Shown: positions 42,882 through 51,559 of the stretch, in pieces | Layout: every line of letters begins with the position of its first letter | Numbering within the stretch: position 1 is the stretch's first letter | Assembly: GCA_964463485.1 (NCBI GenBank) | Contig: CAYXDO010000013.1 | Span: 1 to 64,000, forward strand | Direction of reading: 5' to 3' | DNA from: CAYXDO01 sp964463485 | Lineage (GTDB): Bacteria; Myxococcota; Kuafuiibacteriia; Kuafuiibacteriales; Kuafuiibacteriaceae | DNA length: 64,000 bases | Made by a program: the position numbers and the translations under genes | The notes under the pieces: generated by a model | Seen by the model: only the letters and a program-made list of their open reading frames with translations | Databases searched by the model: none | What the model was told of the DNA's origin: nothing

Positions 42882-44579
42882 CTATCGGGAATCGACTCTT
42901 TCTGCCAAGAAGACCTCACCAGACGACAGAATCCCGAGTACTCGGTGACCCCAAGAGATGAGATTCGAGATCCGCGTGACGCCGAGCGGCGTCGCACCAG
43001 GGAGGAAGCCGAGAGTGGGGTCGAAGAGAGCGAGGGCTGCGCCAACATCGGACCCAGCGAAAGGGACTTGGTCCAGACCCACGACGAGCAACCCGTCCAC
43101 CTCGACCGCGTCGGTCGGCTGCGCGGGCCATTCCCAGAATGCGTAGATCGTGCAGGATCCGCCCGAACCTCGCACGGCGATCGCGCCGGACTCACCGTAG
43201 TTCACGCTGATCGATCCGGTGTCCCAGCGAATGAGGCGGCCCGTGGCGCCGACGCCGCAGGCACTCTCGGTGCGAGTGATGTCCAGAGTGTCGACGTCGA
43301 CAGAGGAGACTTGATTTCGATCGTCGGCCACGACGAGGTGATCACCGTCGAAGAAGGTGATCGTTCCGGCTCGATCGTTGAAGAATCCGCCAAGCTCTCC
43401 GCGAAGTCGGAGGGAGTCGGGCTCGAAGAAATAAACACGGGCCGAAGGATCCGGTGAGGCCTTCGGGTCCTTAGGGAGGACGTAAACCGCGACCAACCTT
43501 TCTGACACCGCGATTTGTCGCACGAGGAGCTCACCGTCTGCGCGAAAGGGGAGTCGAGCCCGAGCCAGCGAGCGTCCGTTTTCATCGAGCCGCTCGAGCC
43601 AGCGTCCAGTGGAAGAAGTCATCGCGTAGAACCCATCGCCTTGTTGCCTGGGAGAAAGGTGACTCGAGCAGGGAGGCGCGCTCGATGTACGGACAAGCTC
43701 GAGCGAGGCTGGGTCGAGGTAGTCGATCCGGGTCGGTTCGTCGCGGCATGGGACCGTCGGATACACGGCCACCGCCAGCTCGTCCTGGACTCGTGTGGCG
43801 CCGCCTAGAGCCAGGCCGGTCGAGGCTCTCTGAGTACGAGTGATGCGGAAGGTGGGGGCTGGTCGAGCGTCGTGGAGTCGAAGCTCGCATCTGCGCCCGG
43901 TCGCGTTTTTGTCGCACTCAGCGACGATAGGATCGGACCGATCGTCCAGCGAGTGGCAGGTACCGTAGGCTTCGTTCGGACCGATGTGAACGCCCCCGCG
44001 ACCATCGACGGAGCCGCTGCTCTGAGCAGGGACGCACCGGGTCGACGCGAGCGTGAGAGTACAGCCGGACTGAGTGAGCGAAAGGCCGCAAGCAACACCC
44101 AAACACGCGGGGTCGACGAGCCGGTCGCCGAGGTTCGGGCAGTCAGGCTGCCATCTTGCGCCCACCCGCGGGGCTGCGAGCGGATCGATGGTCGCGGCCT
44201 CATCGCGTCCCTCGTCCTTGCGCGCGCTGAACGAGGACACTGGAAGACCTGGCGAGGAACCCTCGGAGCGGAAGAGGAGTGATGTGCTTCTGACCTCTGG
44301 GCCGGGAATGGGCACTCCCTCCAAGTCCTGGTCGGTCCAGCCGAAGACGAAGAGCGATCCCTCGCCCCTGTCGAGCTCGAGGTGGGTCGCTTCGTCGATG
44401 GTGGCGAGCGCGGAGCCCTCGTTGGCGCCCAGCGCGATCGCGGCGATGTAAGCGGTGTCGGGCGGAAGGTCTGCCTGCACGAGCCAATGACTCGAGCAAC
44501 CGCAGCCCAACAGGCTGCCCAGCACACGACCCGCGTTCCACACCGAGCGCCCGGCCGCGGATGAAACGGTTGTCGCCAT
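42882..44579 (-). CDS. Large lipoprotein, propeller-like, unknown function
   Basis: A 565-residue exported protein from ATG 44579; an upstream in-frame ATG at 44705 would put 42 polar residues before the signal. The signal peptide ends at GSLLGCGCS, with a lipobox-like LLGC. Repeated WD/propeller-like strands occur in the second half (LVRQIAVSERLVAVYVLP, GTITFFDGDHLVVADDRNQV, AVEVDGLLVVGLDQVPF). Several Cys pairs suggest disulfides. No family is recognised. It faces the same way as the small membrane protein gene, 24 bp away. Confidence 0.65.
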   Translation of the reverse strand: MATTVSSAAGRSVWNAGRVLGSLLGCGCSSHWLVQADLPPDTAYIAAIALGANEGSALATIDEATHLELDRGEGSLFVFGWTDQDLEGVPIPGPEVRSTSLLFRSEGSSPGLPVSSFSARKDEGRDEAATIDPLAAPRVGARWQPDCPNLGDRLVDPACLGVACGLSLTQSGCTLTLASTRCVPAQSSGSVDGRGGVHIGPNEAYGTCHSLDDRSDPIVAECDKNATGRRCELRLHDARPAPTFRITRTQRASTGLALGGATRVQDELAVAVYPTVPCRDEPTRIDYLDPASLELVRTSSAPPCSSHLSPRQQGDGFYAMTSSTGRWLERLDENGRSLARARLPFRADGELLVRQIAVSERLVAVYVLPKDPKASPDPSARVYFFEPDSLRLRGELGGFFNDRAGTITFFDGDHLVVADDRNQVSSVDVDTLDITRTESACGVGATGRLIRWDTGSISVNYGESGAIAVRGSGGSCTIYAFWEWPAQPTDAVEVDGLLVVGLDQVPFAGSDVGAALALFDPTLGFLPGATPLGVTRISNLISWGHRVLGILSSGEVFLAERVDSR

Positions 44580-44760
44580 CCAGGCGCGATGAGAGCCGAA
44601 TTCGTCAGTCCCGTCGACATCGAATTCGGAGCCGTCGAATTCCTGAGACGATCGGCCAGGTGCCAGGGTGTCTTCAATCCCGGTCCCGGTCCCGATCCGA
44701 TGCACGGCGGAGCGTCGCTTGGATGAGTCGAGTCAGCATCTCGACTTACAAAATTCCATC

Positions 44761-44816
44761 GGGTGCAGCCGGGCCTGGATCTGAGTGCGCTGGGGGGGGA
44801 GTTGGTCGAAAAAAGA
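44761..44816 (+). repeat. Displaced copy of the left-edge gene's 3' end
   Basis: The first 31 bases are identical to the reverse complement of 25-55, and the next 25 are similar to 1-24. Read on the plus strand it gives VQPGLDLSALGGSWSKKE and a TAG, against VQPGLDLSALRESLSKK in the left-edge gene. Confidence 0.8.
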
Positions 44817-44866
44817 ATAGATAGAACGCTGACTTGCGGCGATCGATCGGTGGGCGACGCGTTGCC

Positions 44867-45250
44867 GTTCGGACTCATAGCCAGGCGGATCTGCGCCTAT
44901 TCCGGTTCGTCCACCTCCACGACCAGGTTCCACGCCCACGTCCACGGTTTCGTCCACGCCCACGTCCACGATTGACGCTCACGCTCACGACGACCGCCGA
45001 TCCCCGGCAGTATTTTGCTCGAGGCACCGCAACTCAGCCCAATGGGTTGGCTTCGGCAGGCTTCGTAGGCGTGGGCGTGAATCGTGGGCGTGAGCGTGGA
45101 CGATTTCGTGGACGTGGGCGAGATACGTGGTCGTGGAGGTGGACGAAAACACTCCGCCGATACTCTCAAACCTCAAAATGGCACATCTTCGTGAGCATTC
45201 CAACGACAGTATGCGACGCGTTCGGACTCATGGCCAGGCGGATCTGCGCC
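44867..45250. repeat. Inverted repeat of about 75-80 bp arms inside 31-bp direct repeats
   Basis: Direct repeats GTTCGGACTCATRGCCAGGC (continuing GGATCTGCGCC) lie at 44867-44897 and 45220-45250 with one mismatch. Between them 44906-44924 (TTCGTCCACCTCCACGACC) is perfectly complementary to 45129-45147, and the arms continue imperfectly inwards as GTCCAC/GCCCAC hexamer runs to about 44985 and 45070. The purine/pyrimidine-biased arms could form a long hairpin or cruciform. Confidence 0.8.
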
Positions 45251-45371
45251 CAAATAACTTGCAGTATTCCTATCCTTTCCACGGATGCACTAAGGGCCCG
45301 TATCTTACTGTCCCAAGGCGACGGCAGGGATGCTTCGGAGCCATCGAACGCCGAGATGATCCGGTAATTCT

Positions 45372-46205
45372 TTAACGGGCCCTAAGTCGGAGAGTATCCA
45401 GGAACGACTCGGTCGCCGCGTCGACGTCGAAGCTCTCGAGGACCGAACCGACGAAGCGAGCGTTCGGGAGGCTATCGGCCGCTTCCATGGCAGCCACCAA
45501 GTCCCAAACGGGAAAGGCGCGCCAAAGAAAGGAGCGCCAGAGCCCAATGCCTTCTCGCGCATCGCGACCCATCGACATGAACGGGGTTCGAGCCAGCCAT
45601 CGTCGCGCGTGACCTGCCACATAAGCGCATGGAGTGCCGAGGCTAGAGAGTCGGTCGAGCACGTCGGCGCCGAACCGAAGCCTCGAGACGACGTCGAGGG
45701 GGAAGACGCGGAGCCGCCTAAACTCGGCGCCGAGGCAAGCCCGGGCAGCCACTCGATCGCGTTTCACGTTGAGATCGAAAGGAACGAGGTGCGGCGCGCA
45801 AAGCGGGCGCGACACCGTCGCGACCACGCGGAGCTCCGTACGGATGGGTAGAGTTGGGTCCTCTCGGATCGCACGAGCGACGTTGGTCAACGGACCGATC
45901 GCGAGAATGGAGCTCCCGGAAGTTAGCTTTGCCATCCGAGTTGCGGCTGCGGGTCCACTCACCACGGGCACGTCGAGCTCGAACAAACTCACCAGCGCTC
46001 GCGCGCAGCCCGCCGCCGTCGACGCGTCGGTGTTGCCGTCGACCGTCGAGATCCCGAGGACTCTGATCCGTCCTCGCCGAGCCAAGGAAAAGAGAAACGC
46101 CAAAGCAAACCCGTCGTCGACGTCCCCGGCCGGCGCGCCCAACGCGACGTCGGTGTCGATCCAAATGTTGGGCTGACGGGTGACCGCACCGGGCTTCGAG
46201 TCCAC
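45372..46205 (-). CDS. Inosine-uridine preferring nucleoside hydrolase-like protein
   Basis: A 277-residue member of the IunH/nucleoside hydrolase family, which cleaves the N-glycosidic bond of ribonucleosides. The N-terminal motif IDTDVALGAPAGDVDDGFAL carries the family's Asp cluster (DTD...DVDD), although the usual D-x-D-x3-D-D spacing is stretched by an insertion. ILAIGPLTNVARAI and LGISTVDGN are also typical. The C-terminal His/Asp of the active site is not clear (about residue 235), so catalysis should be treated as probable, not certain. The stop lies in the right arm of a short inverted repeat. Confidence 0.7.
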   Translation of the reverse strand: MDSKPGAVTRQPNIWIDTDVALGAPAGDVDDGFALAFLFSLARRGRIRVLGISTVDGNTDASTAAGCARALVSLFELDVPVVSGPAAATRMAKLTSGSSILAIGPLTNVARAIREDPTLPIRTELRVVATVSRPLCAPHLVPFDLNVKRDRVAARACLGAEFRRLRVFPLDVVSRLRFGADVLDRLSSLGTPCAYVAGHARRWLARTPFMSMGRDAREGIGLWRSFLWRAFPVWDLVAAMEAADSLPNARFVGSVLESFDVDAATESFLDTLRLRAR

Positions 46206-46522
46206 GGGGACATACTACGATCGATCCCGAGCTGTGGCGAATCGTCGCGACTGACGCGACAAAATGCGATTTGATCTCGCTCAAGAATTTCGTCGCTCGC
46301 GGCGTAGAATTGAGTTGCGCGGGCCTGCGACAATTCGCCGCAACTCGGTCGAAACGAGGAGTCTTGTGTTACGACCAACATCCTGCTGCGATACGACAAA
46401 TCATGCAGACTCAGCGCGTCATGACGCACGGCTTGCGCAGGTTTTCGCCTGGCAGGGTCCCGACCGTCTGAGATCTAGGCTAGGCCAAAACTGGCCGCCC
46501 GCTTGCTAGAGAGCCCCCCCGG
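46206..46522. promoter_or_regulatory. Upstream region of the cbb3 oxidase operon
   Basis: A 317-bp non-coding region between the nucleoside hydrolase (minus) and ccoNO (plus). It holds the FNR-type site at 46271, an inverted repeat GAGTTGCG...CGCAACTC around 46312-46347, and a run of seven C just before the ccoNO start codon. No standard -35/-10 pair is convincing. Confidence 0.5.
46271..46284 (+). promoter_or_regulatory. FNR/CRP-family binding site
   Basis: TTGATCTCGCTCAA matches the FNR/Anr consensus TTGAT-N4-ATCAA in nine of ten positions. It lies 239 bp upstream of ccoNO. cbb3 oxidases are commonly induced by FNR-type oxygen sensors. Confidence 0.5.
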
Positions 46523-48754
46523 ATGACTACCACCGAAACGAACGTCGAGCGCTTTACCTACGACGATGACATCGTTCGGAAGTTCGTTGGCGCCACGGCC
46601 CTCTGGGGGATCGTGGCGACACTCGCAGGGCTAACGCTGGCCCTCGAGTTGTCATGGCCGAAGGCGAACGCCGACCTTGCCTACATTACCTTTGGACGAC
46701 TCAGACCACTGCATACGAACGCGGCGATCTTCGCTTTCGCGGGGAACGCCATTTTCGCCGCCGTGTACTACTCCTCTCAGCGCCTGCTGAAAGCCAGACT
46801 CTTCAACGACACGCTCTCCATGCTCCACTTCTGGGGCTGGCAACTCATCATCGTGTGCGCCGCGGTGACTCTTCCGCTGGGAATCACTTCCGGAAAAGAG
46901 TACGCGGAGCTCGAGTGGCCAATCGACATTTTGATCGCGGTCGTGTGGGTGATTTTTGCGATCAACGTGTTCGGGACGATCGCCAAGCGACGCGAGCGCC
47001 ACATCTACGTGGCGATTTGGTTCTACATCGCGAGCCTCGTAACCGTGGCCATTTTGCACATTTTCAACAGCCTGGCGGTGCCGGCGAGCTTCCTCAAGAG
47101 TTATTCGGTCTATGCGGGTGTGCAGGACGCATTCATGCAGTGGTGGTATGGGCACAACGCCGTCGCGTTCGTGCTCACGACGCCTTTCCTCGGGCTCATG
47201 TACTACTTCCTGCCGAAGGCCGCGAATCGGCCTGTATTCTCGTATCGACTCTCGATCCTCCACTTCTGGTCCTTGGTGTTCATTTACATCTGGGCCGGGC
47301 CTCACCACCTTCACTACACGGCGCTCCCCGAGTGGGCTTCGACGCTCGGCATGTTGTTCTCCTTGATGCTCTGGATGCCATCCTGGGGTGGCATGATCAA
47401 CGGGCTACTCACTCTTCGCGGAGCCTGGAATCGGGTAGCCGGAGACACGGTGCTCAAGTTCTTCGTGGTAGGTGTGACCTTCTACGGAATGTCGACCTTC
47501 GAGGGCCCGCTGCTCTCGATCAAGAGTGTGAACGCACTTTCGCACTATACCGACTGGACCATCGGCCACGTTCACGCCGGCGCCCTCGGCTGGAATGGCA
47601 TGATGATCTTCGGCATGTTGTACTGGCTCGCGCCGCGGATCTTCCAAACCGAGCTCTGGTCGAAGAAGCTCGCCGAGCTCCACTTTTGGATCGGCACCGT
47701 CGGTATCCTCTTCTACGTGATCGCGATGTACACGGCGGGCATTACTCAGGGACTCATGTGGCGCGCGTTCGACGAGACCGGCCGCCTGCAGTATCCCGAC
47801 TTCATCGAGACGGTCGTTCAGCTCGCGCCGTTCTACTGGATCCGCCTGCTCGGTGGCACCATGTTCGTGACCGGAGCCATCCTCGGCGGCCTCAATGTCT
47901 TCATGACCTGGAAGGCCCGGCCGGCAACCTACACCGAGGACACTCAGGAAGCGCCCGCGCTGGCCGGTCCGGCACCGACCACCGTTCACGCGACCGAGAC
48001 CGGCCTCGCGTATTACATTCAGGGTCGATTCCACCGCCTCTGGGAGGCTCGGCCCCTGAAGTTCACGGTCTACACCGCCCTCGCGGTGATCGTGGCGTCT
48101 TTGTTCGAAGTGATTCCGACCTTCCTCATTCGCTCCAACGTGCCGACCATCGCGTCGGTCGCTCCGTACTCTCCGCTCGAGCTCTCCGGCCGCGAGACCT
48201 ACATCGCCGAGGGCTGCTATAATTGCCACTCGCAGATGGTCCGACCGATGAGGCACGAGACCGAGCGCTATGGTGAGTACAGCAAGCCGGGTGAGTTCGT
48301 GTTCGACCACCCGTTTCAGTGGGGCTCCCGCCGAATCGGCCCGGACCTTCATCGCGTAGGCGGGAAGTATCCGCACCTTTGGCACGTGCGCCACATGGAG
48401 GATCCGACCTCCACGACGCCCCAGTCGATCATGCCCAAGTATCCATGGCTCCTGAAGGACGACATCGACTTCGCGGCCGTCCAAAACAACGTCGATGCCA
48501 TGGCGATGTTGGGTGTGCCGTACGGCGAGGCCGTCCAACGCGCGCCGACAATGGCCAAAGAGCAGGCGGCCAAGATCGCCCAAGAGATCGTCACTCAGGG
48601 CGGTCCGGCCGGCCTCGAAGGCAAAAAGATCGTCGCGCTGATCGCGTATCTGCAGCGACTCGGAACGGATATCAAGAAAGCGGCTCCGCAGGGAACCCGC
48701 ACTGAACCCCGCGCGGCGATCGAAGCCGGCGGTGCCCTTGGAGGTGGCCGATGA
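46523..48754 (+). CDS. ccoNO: cbb3 cytochrome oxidase, fused subunits I and II (CcoN-CcoO)
   Basis: A 743-residue fusion. Residues 1-475 are CcoN, the 12-helix haem-copper subunit, with haem and Cu_B ligands in GRLRPLHTNAAIFAF, WYGHNAVAFVLTTP, HHLHYTALPEW and the TIGHVHAGALGWNG helix. After a linker of about 45 residues a new membrane helix (about 510-530) leads to CcoO, with its single c-haem site C565-YNCH and the family motif SGRETYIAEGCYNCHSQMVR. This subunit pair reduces O2 to water at low oxygen. Fusions are known in some Bacteroidetes and delta-type bacteria. First gene of the operon; ATGA overlap with ccoQ. Confidence 0.96.
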   Translation: MTTTETNVERFTYDDDIVRKFVGATALWGIVATLAGLTLALELSWPKANADLAYITFGRLRPLHTNAAIFAFAGNAIFAAVYYSSQRLLKARLFNDTLSMLHFWGWQLIIVCAAVTLPLGITSGKEYAELEWPIDILIAVVWVIFAINVFGTIAKRRERHIYVAIWFYIASLVTVAILHIFNSLAVPASFLKSYSVYAGVQDAFMQWWYGHNAVAFVLTTPFLGLMYYFLPKAANRPVFSYRLSILHFWSLVFIYIWAGPHHLHYTALPEWASTLGMLFSLMLWMPSWGGMINGLLTLRGAWNRVAGDTVLKFFVVGVTFYGMSTFEGPLLSIKSVNALSHYTDWTIGHVHAGALGWNGMMIFGMLYWLAPRIFQTELWSKKLAELHFWIGTVGILFYVIAMYTAGITQGLMWRAFDETGRLQYPDFIETVVQLAPFYWIRLLGGTMFVTGAILGGLNVFMTWKARPATYTEDTQEAPALAGPAPTTVHATETGLAYYIQGRFHRLWEARPLKFTVYTALAVIVASLFEVIPTFLIRSNVPTIASVAPYSPLELSGRETYIAEGCYNCHSQMVRPMRHETERYGEYSKPGEFVFDHPFQWGSRRIGPDLHRVGGKYPHLWHVRHMEDPTSTTPQSIMPKYPWLLKDDIDFAAVQNNVDAMAMLGVPYGEAVQRAPTMAKEQAAKIAQEIVTQGGPAGLEGKKIVALIAYLQRLGTDIKKAAPQGTRTEPRAAIEAGGALGGGR

Positions 48755-48933
48755 GTCTCACCGATCTGATGAGCGCACAGCGACTCGAGTCCTTCGCCGA
48801 GATTGGCATGATCATGTTCCTGGGAATTTTCATCGCAGTGGCTTGGAGGACCTTCGGGTCGCGCTCCGACGAGCTCGAAGCGGCTCGACTCCTTCCGCTC
48901 GCCGATGATGACCATCGCGGGAGCGTCAAATGA
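48751..48933 (+). CDS. ccoQ: cbb3 oxidase accessory subunit CcoQ
   Basis: A 60-residue single-helix protein (helix about residues 17-33, EIGMIMFLGIFIAVAWRTFG) typical of CcoQ, which stabilises the assembled oxidase. It overlaps both neighbours by ATGA. The assignment rests on size, topology and position, since the family is poorly conserved. Confidence 0.8.
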   Translation: MSLTDLMSAQRLESFAEIGMIMFLGIFIAVAWRTFGSRSDELEAARLLPLADDDHRGSVK

Positions 48934-49649
48934 GCGCGAAAAATGAAGATCCGCTCTTGAATCACGAGTACGACGGGATTCGCGAGTTCGACAACCCGAC
49001 CCCGGGATGGTGGAACTGGATATTTGCGATCACGGTCGTATTCTCGATCGGCTATGTCGCATACTACCACTTCGGATCTGGACCGTCCGTCGCCGCCGAA
49101 TATGCGCTGGAGGTCTCGGAGCATCAGAAGCAGGCGCTGGAGCTCGCGGCAAAGTCGCCCTCCGTGACCGAGGAAGGGCTGCTCGCGCTGGCCACGGACG
49201 CCGGGCGAATGCAGGCTTCCAAGGTCAAGTTCACGACGGTCTGCGCAGCGTGCCATGGTCAGAAGGGTGAAGGCTTGATCGGCCCGAACCTCACGGACGG
49301 TTATTGGCTCAATAGCAAGGGTGACCTGATGGGCATCTATGGGACAGTGACCAAGGGCGTCGTCGAGAAGGGGATGCCTTCGTGGGAGAAGATGTTCAAG
49401 CCCGAAGAGCTTCGGGACTTGGTCGCCTACGTGGGTTCCCTCCGAAACAGCAACATCCCTGGGAAGCCACCGCAGGGAGTGGGCCCGGATGGGTCGCCTG
49501 CGCCGGGATCAACTCCACTGCCGGGGCCCGCCCCGGCCGTGGGCACCGGCACGACGGCTGCAGTACCCCAGGAGACGGGCGCAACCGCTGCTGCCGTCCC
49601 CGAGGGGACGGCAACAGAGGCCGCGGCAGGTTTGGCTGCCGCACAGTGA
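48930..49649 (+). CDS. ccoP: cbb3 oxidase cytochrome c subunit CcoP, mono-haem form
   Basis: A 239-residue membrane-anchored cytochrome c. The CcoP N-terminal signature HEYDGIREFDNPTPGWWNWI precedes the single helix (about 26-46). Only one c-haem motif is present (C105-AACH), with a Met ligand in GMPSW; classical CcoP has two haem domains. The last 55 residues are a Pro/Ala/Gly/Thr linker with no second haem. Electrons probably enter here from periplasmic donors. Confidence 0.92.
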   Translation: MSAKNEDPLLNHEYDGIREFDNPTPGWWNWIFAITVVFSIGYVAYYHFGSGPSVAAEYALEVSEHQKQALELAAKSPSVTEEGLLALATDAGRMQASKVKFTTVCAACHGQKGEGLIGPNLTDGYWLNSKGDLMGIYGTVTKGVVEKGMPSWEKMFKPEELRDLVAYVGSLRNSNIPGKPPQGVGPDGSPAPGSTPLPGPAPAVGTGTTAAVPQETGATAAAVPEGTATEAAAGLAAAQ

Positions 49650-51050
49650 GTGAGTATCGTGAGCATGACCGCGACGAAAAGCAGCGACAAACCAGAGCGC
49701 GTCCTGTCGACTCTCAATGACGACGGCACGCGCCGGTGGCTGGAGCCCAAGCTCGCGGTCGGCAAGTTCTTCTACGCACGAGGAGCTACCGCCGCGGTGC
49801 TCCTCGCCGTCTTCACGCTGATTCCGTTCCTGCGTGTCGCGGGTCGTCCGGTCATGCTCATCGATCTCCCGCGCCGAGAGCTCACGCTCTTCGGCAGCAC
49901 CTTCATACCGACCGATACTCTCCTCCTCGGTTTGTTGCTCCTGACGATCTTCGTCGGCATTTTCTGGGTGACCGCCATGTTCGGTCGGGTCTGGTGCGGG
50001 TGGGCCTGTCCGCAGACCGTCTACATGGAGTATGTATTCCGCCCCATCGAGAAGCTCAGCAAAGTCATCGCAAAGAAGCTGAAGGCCCCTTCGGTCGCCT
50101 ACGTTCGATTTCCGATTTTTGCGCTGTTGTCGGTGCACCTCGCCAACACGTTCCTCGCGTACTTCGTGGGTTCGGATTCGATCGCCAAGTGGGTTTGGGA
50201 GTCACCTGCTGCCCACCCTGCGCCCTTTACGGTCGTCGCGGTCGTCGCGGTCGCGATGTTCGTCGACTTCGCCTGGTTCAGGGAACAACTCTGTGTCGTC
50301 GCCTGCCCGTACGCGCGCCTGCAGGCCGCGCTGTTGGACCGGCAGTCTCTGATCGTGGGTTACGACGCCAAGCGCGGCGAACCTAGGGCGACTTTCAGAA
50401 AGAGCCTCAAGGTCGTCGAAGACCGACCGTCGGTGGGCGACTGCATCGAGTGCGGTGCCTGCACCAAGACGTGCCCGACCGGCATCGACATTCGCGATGG
50501 GCTGCAGCTCGAGTGTGTGGGTTGCGCGCAGTGCGTCGACGCTTGTAACAATATCATGGACAAGATCGGCAAGCCGCAGGGTCTCATTCGGTACTCGTCC
50601 CAAGAGATCCTCGAGACAGGGATCCGGCGCATGCTGCGGCCGCGTGTCGTCATCTACCCGGCCATCATGGCCATCTTGTTGGCCGCGCTCTTCGTCGCGC
50701 TCCGGACCAAGGGCCCCACGGAGGTCACCGTCCTGCGAGGCATCGCAGCTCCGTTCGTAGTCATGGGGGACGAGATTCAAAACCAGATCCGAATTCGAGT
50801 CCGCAACCGAGACTCGGTCGAAAAAGCCTTCCAGCTGTCCCTCGAAGGCTTCGACGGAGCCAAGCTCGTGTCCACGGAAAATCCTCTGACGGTGTCTCCG
50901 GGTGCGCTGGTGACGACGACCCTCTTCATCGTCGGGCCGAGGGCCGCATTCGAAGACGGGCGTCGAGAGGTCAAGTTCATCGTGACCAGCCCAGACGGAC
51001 AACGCGTCGAGAAGAGCTACCGCTTGTTGGGACCGAAGGAGACCAAATGA
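49650..51050 (+). CDS. ccoG: cbb3 oxidase assembly ferredoxin-like protein CcoG
   Basis: A 466-residue polytopic protein of the FixG/RdxA/CcoG family, implicated in copper reduction for oxidase assembly. Motifs include GRVWCGWACPQTVYMEYVFR between helices and two 4Fe-4S sites at about residues 265-300 (CIECGACTKTCP, CVGCAQCVDAC). A C-terminal Ig-like domain follows the last helix. The start is GTG at 49650 directly after the ccoP stop; GTG 49659 or ATG 49665 are alternatives. ATGA overlap with ccoH. Confidence 0.94.
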   Translation: MSIVSMTATKSSDKPERVLSTLNDDGTRRWLEPKLAVGKFFYARGATAAVLLAVFTLIPFLRVAGRPVMLIDLPRRELTLFGSTFIPTDTLLLGLLLLTIFVGIFWVTAMFGRVWCGWACPQTVYMEYVFRPIEKLSKVIAKKLKAPSVAYVRFPIFALLSVHLANTFLAYFVGSDSIAKWVWESPAAHPAPFTVVAVVAVAMFVDFAWFREQLCVVACPYARLQAALLDRQSLIVGYDAKRGEPRATFRKSLKVVEDRPSVGDCIECGACTKTCPTGIDIRDGLQLECVGCAQCVDACNNIMDKIGKPQGLIRYSSQEILETGIRRMLRPRVVIYPAIMAILLAALFVALRTKGPTEVTVLRGIAAPFVVMGDEIQNQIRIRVRNRDSVEKAFQLSLEGFDGAKLVSTENPLTVSPGALVTTTLFIVGPRAAFEDGRREVKFIVTSPDGQRVEKSYRLLGPKETK

Positions 51051-51559
51051 ACCCATCCCCAGACTTGCCCGAAGGCTCGAACTCACCCAACAAGGGCCTA
51101 CTCTACGCAGCGATCCCGGTCGGATTGATCGTGGCGAGTGTGGTGGGCAACTTCGTCATGATTCGAATCGCGACCGCCGATCCTGCGTTTTCGGTGGAGC
51201 GAGACTACTACCAGAAAGCAGTCAACTGGGACCAGGAGATGGCGCAGGCTGAATTGAATCGAAAGCTCGGCTACTCCTTTCGGCTCGAAGAGAAACGCGT
51301 CGGGGAGGACGTCGACTTGGCCATCGTGCTCGTCGATTCGGTCGGCAAACCCATCGCGGGTGCCGAAGTCAGCGGTGAGGCCTTTCCGAACGCGCGCGCC
51401 ATGAACATCACGACGCTCGGGGTCCAGTCCGATGGACTCGTGCACCGCGCGCGCATCGCGCACGCTCGCCCAGGCGTGTGGGAGCTTCGCTTGGAGGCCA
51501 AAGTGGCCGGCCAAAAGTTCACGGCAACGGAGCGGCGGGAGCTCGGGGGCGGTACTTGA
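51047..51559 (+). CDS. ccoH: FixH-family protein CcoH
   Basis: A 170-residue protein with one N-terminal membrane helix (about residues 22-42) and the FixH motif VERDYYQKAVNWDQEMAQ just after it. The remainder is a beta-sandwich-like periplasmic domain (LAIVLVDSVGKPIAGAEVSG). CcoH is needed for stability of the cbb3 complex. The TGA overlaps a TTG start of the next gene. Confidence 0.9.
   Translation: MNPSPDLPEGSNSPNKGLLYAAIPVGLIVASVVGNFVMIRIATADPAFSVERDYYQKAVNWDQEMAQAELNRKLGYSFRLEEKRVGEDVDLAIVLVDSVGKPIAGAEVSGEAFPNARAMNITTLGVQSDGLVHRARIAHARPGVWELRLEAKVAGQKFTATERRELGGGT

Larger units (their letters stand above)
44580..45371. other. Intergenic stretch with gene scrap, inverted and direct repeats
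   Basis: About 790 bp without a gene. It holds a copied gene end (44761-44816), a pair of 31-bp direct repeats (44867-44897 and 45220-45250), a long inverted repeat between them, and a short inverted repeat at 45291/45375. No transposase is present. Confidence 0.6.

Noticed and set aside
45291..45385. Possible miniature transposon with ends TAAGGGCCCGT / ACGGGCCCTAA
   Set aside because: The arms match in 10 of 11 positions, but the core GGGCCC is itself palindromic and common in GC-rich DNA. The right arm is inside the nucleoside hydrolase 3' end and no target duplication is visible.
46514..46520. Run of seven C before the ccoNO start as a second phase-variable tract
   Set aside because: It is short, outside the coding frame and could at most change leader spacing; no evidence that it matters.
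47405..48583. Minus-strand frame of 392 codons across ccoNO
   Set aside because: Shadow of the oxidase gene, low-complexity translation.
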